The position numbers were made by a program, and so were the translations under genes. This document shows positions 57,929 to 64,000 of a stretch of DNA of 64,000 nt, one piece after another. This DNA comes from Aralia elata (lineage: Eukaryota > Streptophyta > Magnoliopsida > Apiales > Araliaceae), in NCBI GenBank assembly GCA_034770075.1, contig CM068377.1, positions 74,909,358 to 74,973,357 on the forward strand. The letters are read 5' to 3'. The stretch's first letter is position 1, and each line of letters begins with the position of its first letter. Under the pieces are notes generated by a model that was given only the letters and a program-made list of their open reading frames with translations, was not told the origin of the DNA and made no database searches.

Positions 57929-59215
57929 TGATGAGTGAGTTTTAACCTATGAGTTAGATACATTTTTGGCTTAATTCTTTACAATCTTTAAGTGTTTCTA
58001 GTATCTTTTTATTTGTTTTTGTGTTGCTTTTGTAGGTTGAGGCTGGCTGCAGATTAGATAAAGATCAAAGAATGTGGTGCAGAGCATTCTCGCCGGGGCG
58101 AGCTTTTAGAGCTTGATTTCTCGCCGGGGCGAGCTTTTGTGAAGGAATTCCTCGCCGGGGCGAGGATGTGGCTGGAGGAAAAAGAAGTTGAGGTTTAACA
58201 GGATCAGTTATTTAGGAGTTTGATGCTAACAAGGATTCTTTTGACTAATCTGATGAGGAGATATAAGAGACATATGAAGGCATAAAGAAAGGATATAACG
58301 CATTGGCAATACCAACACGGAGATTGAATTTTTAGAGCCGAGCAAGGAAATTAGAGATCAGGATAAACATTGTGAAGAATTCAGATTGGCGGATTGAAGA
58401 TTAGAGATTTCATTGAGTTTTCTTTTAATCTTTTATCTCTGATTTGTAATTAATTATGATGACTTATTTTGGAATTCTAGTTTTTATTTTCAGTATGAAC
58501 TAAACCTTTAATTAAGGCTACAATTGAACCAGTTATGCTTATGAATTAATTATCTACTTTGATTCCAGTTATTTATTCAATTCGAGTTGTCTATCTTATT
58601 CTATGCTTATTGATTAATTGTTTGGCCAACAATTAGTGGAATATTCTAGGTGAATTCGGGAGATGAAATCTAGGATTAGATCTGAATATGATAGCATGTA
58701 TTCTTAATTATTTGCATGTGTTAAATAATTAGGGTTGTAAAGTGAATAGGGATATCTCTTTGCTGCATGTAACTGTTGGGAATTGATGCTTAATGAATTT
58801 AATCCTTTAGTTTTGTATAGGAATATCGCAGAGTTAATTGGATTAGATAAATTTATTTGATCACTTGGAAAAGGACTTATAAATACAATTGAATTCCTGT
58901 TAACAAGTCCATTGAAGTAAATAATTGGATGACGTAGTTAGATTAGTTTATGTCATATAACTGGGGATATTGTAGTCTTAAGTTTTTAAATCTGAATTGC
59001 AACCTTCATGTTAGTTATTGATCTTAGTTTCAATTTAATTAGTTTCAATCAATATTCAAATTGCGATTGTTTAATAGAATAGCAGTAATCTAGATTTATA
59101 GTTGAAGATATAAAACACGATAATTTCCTGTGGGTTCGACACTCTATCTTATCACTTTATTACTTGTTGATCGTGTATACTTGCACGTAATTGTTGATTG
59201 TGAAATCGGACAATA
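57929..59215 (+). mobile_element. Solo LTR of an A-type Athila element
   Basis: 1287 bp, TGATGAGTGAG...CGGACAATA, exact GTTGT duplication (57,924-57,928 and 59,216-59,220). Strong similarity to the LTRs of A, including CTTTTGTAGG near 58,027, three CTCGCCGGGGCGAG motifs (58,089-58,165), ATATAAGAG near 58,260 and the GTATACTTGCACGTAATT signature. No internal region, so it is a product of LTR-LTR recombination or was captured as such. Confidence 0.88.
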
Positions 59216-59494
59216 GTTGTACTTGGATTTGCATTGGGTAATCATATATTGTTGAAATTGAATAAATTTAGATTGGTTGCCCAATTGAGTTTGTGTTGGC
59301 TCAATTGGAGGATTTTGGGTTATTCATTGCTATGATTTGATTGAATATTGCAATAACTTGGCAATTTTTGTCTGAGTTTGAGGGAGGTATTTATTGAAGA
59401 ATTTCAGTCAGTGCACACCACATATTTGACGAATTGTCTAAATGAAAAGTTGGCCTGATTGAGCATTGTTTGGTAAAGAATTACTTAGTTATTA

Positions 59495-59575
59495 TCCAAG
59501 TATTGCCCCAGTTCATGTTCCTAAGCCACAACCGTTACCAGTTTATCCACCATCAGACTCAGATATTTAGAAGGT
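59495..59575 (+). pseudogene. Remnant of the third-ORF C-terminus in element D
   Basis: CCACAACCGTTACCAGTTTA and TCCACCATCAGACTCAGATA align in order with the tail of the third ORF of A near 46,280-46,320 (proline-rich, then Asp-rich). The body of the ORF is missing, so D arose by internal deletion from an autonomous-type ancestor. Confidence 0.5.
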
Positions 59576-59639
59576 TATGGTCGAGCATGGCGCTTGGCCA
59601 ATCAGGGAAGTTCTCAGTTTTTATTTCTTTGTCTTATAA

Positions 59640-59668
59640 ATAATGAGGACATTGTTCACTTTGAGTTT
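59640..59668 (+). other. Second polypurine-like tract, element D
   Basis: AATGAGGACATTG, a short spacer, then GAGTTTGGGGGTGG, about 1 kb before the true tract at 60,667-60,686. Confidence 0.6.
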
Positions 59669-60097
59669 GGGGGTGGATCATATAACATTGACATCATTGT
59701 TACATTGCATGTGTTAGTTATTTGTGCATATTAATGTTTGTTTCTTATTTTAAAAAAAAATTATTTATTTTTAGGATGTGTCTCTTGAGCATTGATTTAA
59801 TTTGATTTGAACTATAATCCATGGCCAATGATAATAATCTGATTGAATAGTTTCTAACTTATGAAAAATGGAAATATGTTGCTTAGTCTGCGTGCTTAAC
59901 GTAATTGTTAGTTATTGATTTGCTTATGAATCCTTCCACTTTTATGCACTTACCCATGTATATTAAGCTAGTTGTATGATTTGGATGACTTTTATGACCG
60001 AATGCTTGTGAGAGCTATCATTAAGCTCTAGAACTCATTTAAACATCACTCGAAGCAATGTATCCAAGTTTGATTTGTTGGTCATGTGGTGAGTTGG

Positions 60098-60293
60098 GAT
60101 GGAGCGTAAAACGCACTCACTCATAAACATATGCTTAGGGGAGATGGAGCGTAAGACGCACTCTCCTATAATTTGATGGCAAAAGAAAGAAAGTTTTTTT
60201 TTATATCAATTCTTGCGTTGAGTTGAGATGGAGCGTAAAACGCACTCACCCACAAGAGTGGACTTAGGATAAGATAGAGCATAAAATGCACTT
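60098..60293 (+). repeat. GAGCG motif array, element D
   Basis: Units at 60,098-60,118, 60,143-60,163 (AAA to AGA), 60,227-60,247 and a degenerate one at 60,273-60,293. The spacing and the degenerate last unit mirror the B arrays in opposite orientation. Confidence 0.85.
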
Positions 60294-60650
60294 ACCTAGG
60301 TCTTTTGATTTTAAATTTTTGGAAATTGTGATATGTATACATTTGCGGTGAGTGATGTGTTAAACATGTAGTTTTTGTAGTTTGTTTTGATCTCTTTCAT
60401 AAGGTAATGTGGTTGCATAAGCTCAATCCGAGCTAATTGATTTAATGCTATTGGGTACTCACACACGCACGGAAAGGTTGTAAAGCAAGATATGACTAAC
60501 TATTTGAAATTCCCGACTTGCGATCTTTTGAAAGTTTTTCTAGAGTTTCATGTTTCAGCATCTTTGAAGCCGTTGTTTAAACTTATTAACTCATTGCTCA
60601 AGATAGGTTTTATTAGAAGTATTTAATTTTTATAGTTTGTGCTTGTTTTG

Positions 60651-60686
60651 CTTGAGGACAAGCAAAGATTTAATTTTGGGGGTATT
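60651..60686 (+). other. Element D polypurine tract
   Basis: TTGAGGACAAGCAAAG then TAATTTTGGGGGTATT, directly before TGATGAG; slightly degraded. Confidence 0.7.
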
Positions 60687-62597
60687 TGATGAGTGTGTTC
60701 TATATACACAAATTAGGTACTTTTGGCCTTGATAATTTGTAAGTCTTTAGCTATTTCGTTTGGTTTTAATGTATTTTTCCCTTATTGTTGAATTGCGTGG
60801 TTTTGTATTGCTTTTATATATTTTTGTATGTTTTTGTGTTTTTAATTTGTTTTGTAGGAATTGAAATAAAAGCTCCATGGATCGATGTTTCGTGCTGCCA
60901 CTTTCGCGTTTTCGACTTGAATTTGGTATTTCAGCTTCTTGTTTCCCAATTTCATCCATGATCCAATCCAAATCTCTCAACACTCAAAGAACGAAAGTTG
61001 TAGATCTTCGTCTTAGCTTTTCAGAACATCTTGAATCATCCAATTTGAAGTTCATATGAGAGAGTTATGGTAATTTTACTATCGAATTTGGCATGAATTT
61101 TACACAGCAGTTACTTCGGGCTCAATTTAAGCCTTGCTCTGGCCCGTATCTCGACGAGCTCCGATTATGAAAGTTGTAGATCTACTTCTTAGCTTTCCGT
61201 AGCCTCTTGAATCACCTAAATCCGAGTTCGGACGAAGAAGTTATGAACATTTTTCCAACAGACGTCGAAACTGATTCGGGCAGTAGAAGTGAGCTCGCCG
61301 GGGTGAGAGTTTTCAGGATATTTTTGGCGCCGAGGCGGGAAACTGCCTGGATGCAATTCAGATTTTGCGATTTTTTTGGCCCAAATTGGATGGCTAAGCT
61401 AGGTTTTCGTGGGAGGATCATAAATAGAACATGTAGCCTCCATTTAGAGGCATCTAACACTATTAACATCATATCTAGAGAGTGAGAAACTTCCATAAAC
61501 ATCACCAAGAAGAGCAAAAGTGTGGGAATTTAAGGAAAAATCTACTTAAAGCTAGGGCATCAATGGAGAAATGAGTACCAAAGCAAGGGGGAAAGCTAGA
61601 AATCATCAACCACCAAGCAAACAACATATGAATATCTTTAAATTGGGTTTTATCATCTCTACTTTCCCTTTGATTTACTATGTCAATTTCATGATGAACA
61701 CCTTGCATTTGATGTCTTATGTAGTTACCATGAACTAGAACTTGTATTCTAAGATTTTAATGGAACCCAACACCTAGTTTGAATTGAATGCTCTCTCTTT
61801 GATATTGGTTAATCATTTGTGAATTGGGTATCATAGTTTGTGCTTCATATATTAATTACCTAGCTAGTAATTACCTTGGGAACCTATATGAAATTGAGAA
61901 ATGGAATATAGTGTTAAGACCTTGTTATGATATCATGCGAAAGTTAAAGATTGTTGTGGGTGATTAATAAAGATTTAGTGACGTGTATCTTGTTGATTAT
62001 CCTCAATGATAGGTAACTTGATAGTATTTAGGATAAACATATACGTAGATACCGTGTGCAACCAATGGAGAATCTATTCTTAACGACTTCTTATGCAAAA
62101 GTTGGTAATTAAAAGGGTGATTAATGAGACTTAGTGACACGTATCTTGATAATTGTTCTTGAAATTGGTCTCTTGATAGTGTGTAGGATAGACATATACC
62201 TACATGCTGCATTAGGAAGATTTGAATTTGACCATCGAGAGAGGCTTATAAGTAACCTTGATTTCTCGGTTGACAATTCTATGTTATTAATTAGTTCAAA
62301 TGAGAGAGTTAGGATATTCAAATGAAGTGTTTGGGGAAATTGCAATCTTAGATTTGTTAATACTAGAATTTTCATTGTTTTAAAAGCTTTCCATAGTTCT
62401 TTGATTATTTGCTATCTTTATTACATAAAAACAACAAAAATATTTATCAATTGTTTAAATAAGATTGAGATGATAAAAAGTTAGTACTTGGAAAAGATTA
62501 GTAATAATTCCTCGTGAAATCGATACTCTACATACTCTTTATTACTTGTTGACCGCGTATACTTGCGCGTATTTGTCATTATATAAATCGGACAACA
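60687..62597 (+). repeat. Element D 3' LTR
   Basis: 1911 bp, TGATGAGTGTG...CGGACAACA, then GGCGA. GC cassette about 61,290-61,345, CATAAATAG at 61,419-61,427. More diverged from its partner than the B LTRs are from each other. Confidence 0.88.
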
Positions 62598-62813
62598 GGC
62601 GACTGTGTCCCTTTTTTGTATATTTTATTTTGATCTTTACATGTATGTATGTACCGAGATTATATATGGATCAATATGTTTTATGCATGGATTTGTCCTA
62701 TTGATCGTTATCATCATACATGCCTATTTATTTTTATTGTCATGATGCATGTTTAATATATATGTTGGATAAAAATGACCCATGTTTAGTCTTGTGTTCA
62801 TACTGTTTTACAG

Positions 62814-63740
62814 ATGTCGTCATCAACAGTTATCTATCTGGATCAGGCCTCAGCTAGAGGCATAGCTTTTAGGTTACAAAGATGGTTTGGTGATCTGCCT
62901 GCACAGTGGAAAGGCTATTGGGCCATTCTTTATCCTATCTGTCGTTTTAGGTCCCTGATGGGTTCATTGAGGGGATATTGTCTTACTGGATCCTGGATCA
63001 TCATGTTTTTCGGTTTGGGACGCAGGAGCTTACTCCCACCCTAGAGGAGTATGCTCGGATCACTGGCTTATTTATTTCTAGCTCCTTTGCCCAAGTGTCA
63101 GTCGGTCATATGTGTCGACAATTCCTCACAACAACTGGGTTGACATAGCAGCTCTGTTGTCCGAGGTGACTAGTGGGCACATAGTGTCTTTGGATTTTAT
63201 GAATGCTCAGTTAGGCTCGTTGGGGAGTTATGTTGCTTTCAGAGACGACTTTGGAGCCTCAGAGGAGAGATGGCGGTTTGTGCGGGTAGATGCGCTTATG
63301 ATGTGCATCTTTTCATTCTTATACACGTCTATAAATACATACCACATGGATATTGGTGTGGTGATGGTTGTTTGAGCTTTGCATGAGGATCACACCATCC
63401 TCCCTATGATTCTGGCAGAGACCTATATATCAGCCTCTTATTGTCACTCTTTCGGCGATCAGGAGTTTTGAGGGAGCTCTGTCCTGTTGTATGTTTGGTT
63501 CATGACCCATCTCAGCCTGATCGGGAGCTTTCGGTGACATGGCTTCTGTTTAGGGCATAACATTGCTCTGCGATTTTCCTTTCGTCTGGCTTCTTGTGTA
63601 GATGGGACCTCGTGGGTAGAGTTCTTTGCATCGATTGATGATCCATTTTCTATTTTGAAGTATACTGGGTATTATTCTTTCTTGAGCCTCTTGACGCATG
63701 TGGTAGGGTTTGACTTTATCCCCATTGTCGGGCTGAGGGG
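62814..63740 (+). pseudogene. Tat/Ogre-like upstream ORF, frameshifted
   Basis: Starts MSSSTVIYLDQ at 62,814. In a second frame it continues LDHHVFRFGTQELTPTLEEY (about 62,990-63,050) and in a third NNWVDIAALLSEVTSGH...RWRFVRVDALMMCIFSFLY (63,112-63,375). It ends near FIPIVGLRG before a new LTR. The LTPTLEEY block and the following helical region recall the plant retroelement protein family catalogued as DUF7745 (name from memory), found in extra ORFs of Tat/Ogre elements. At least two frameshifts and several stops make it non-functional. It lies in plus orientation downstream of the LTR-like backbone, as ORF1 of Ogre does. Confidence 0.6.
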
Positions 63741-64000
63741 TGTTGATATATGTATAATATTCGATAATTTTGATTCTTTTATATTTAGTTTTATTACATT
63801 TTTATGTGTATATAAGTTTAATAAAGTATTTATTGATTTCAGGAGGAATTGGAGCTAAAAAGAGAAAAAGAAGAAAAAGGGATCAAAATGGGCGCGCAAG
63901 GAGAAAAAGAGATAACAGACAGAACTTGTGGGCCGCAACGCTCGCTAGGTGGGCTGCGACGCTGGGATCTTGGGCCGCGACGCTCATAAGGCATGTCGCG
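63741..64000 (+). mobile_element. Start of another LTR, truncated by the window edge
   Basis: The coding-like sequence of the previous feature stops at TGTTGATATATG (63,741). A T-rich stretch ends in TTGATTTCAGG (about 63,832-63,842), then an A-rich region, then GC-rich units GGGCCGCAACGCTC (63,930), GGGCTGCGACGCTG (63,951) and GGGCCGCGACGCTC (63,972). T-rich start, acceptor-like AG, then GC cassette is the same order as in the LTRs of A, C and D, with a different GC motif. Confidence 0.45.

Larger units (their letters stand above)
52076..62597 (+). mobile_element. Element D: non-autonomous Athila-like element with two solo LTRs inside
   Basis: LTRs at 52,076-53,983 and 60,687-62,597, flanked by GGCGT (52,071-52,075) and GGCGA (62,598-62,602), a 4-of-5 match. 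The internal part has a primer site, a decayed gag-like ORF, the intercistronic motif, a GC cassette, a remnant of the third ORF tail, a second polypurine-like tract, four GAGCG motifs and a polypurine tract. No protease, RT or integrase. It closely parallels B but is older and in plus orientation. Solo LTRs at 54,528-56,478 and 57,929-59,215 are later insertions. Confidence 0.88.

Overview
The window is nuclear DNA of a flowering plant, most likely a eudicot. It is AT-rich and holds the 3' exons of a spliced plant Rab7 GTPase gene, several MITEs, and a deep stack of nested LTR retrotransposons. I cannot name the species. No rRNA, tRNA, CRISPR array or bacterial gene was seen.

Layout. Positions 1-10,240 are gene-proximal: a Tourist-like MITE, a decayed Copia end, three Stowaway-like MITEs, microsatellites, and the last three exons of the Rab7/RABG3-type gene (5595-9066). 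From about 10,240 to the end the backbone is the 5' end of a large Tat/Ogre-like Ty3/gypsy element. Its LTR-like left part lies at 10,240-11,977, it resumes at 50,886-52,075, and a decayed upstream ORF lies at 62,814-63,740. Two large blocks interrupt this backbone. Block 1 (11,978-50,885) is a Tekay/Del-like solo LTR (TSD CTAGC). It is split by Athila-like element A (13,838-48,809, TSD ATAAC), which in turn is split by element B in its gag (15,708-26,626, TSD ATGAT) and by element C in its third ORF (32,788-45,415, TSD GCGGC). Block 2 is non-autonomous Athila-like element D (52,076-62,597, TSD GGCGT/GGCGA), which carries two solo LTRs (TSDs TCAAT and GTTGT). One more LTR begins at about 63,741 and runs off the window.

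How the parts work. A and C are autonomous-type Athila relatives with the order LTR, tRNA-Asp-type primer site, gag, protease, RT, RNase H, integrase, third ORF, polypurine tract, LTR. Both gag-pol regions are broken by stops, and C also has frameshifts; C keeps an intact 383-codon third ORF. B and D are small relatives that keep only a gag-like ORF plus conserved non-coding signals, so they presumably depended on proteins made by elements like A or C.

Most notable observations: (1) B is a tandem dimer, LTR-internal-LTR-internal-LTR, with one TSD pair around the whole. (2) C has two structurally different LTRs (2356 and 1618 bp) inside one perfect TSD and one uninterrupted target reading frame. 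(3) GC-rich palindrome cassettes sit upstream of the TATA box in the LTRs and recur inside the elements just before the third ORF; in C the internal copy is followed by its own TATA box, which suggests a second, internal promoter. (4) Three short non-coding motifs are kept in all four elements, including the non-autonomous ones: an intercistronic motif after gag-pol, a GAGCGTAAAACGCACTC motif near the 3' end, and a second polypurine-like tract. All alignments and counts were made by eye; lineage names rest on remembered family hallmarks, not on a database search.
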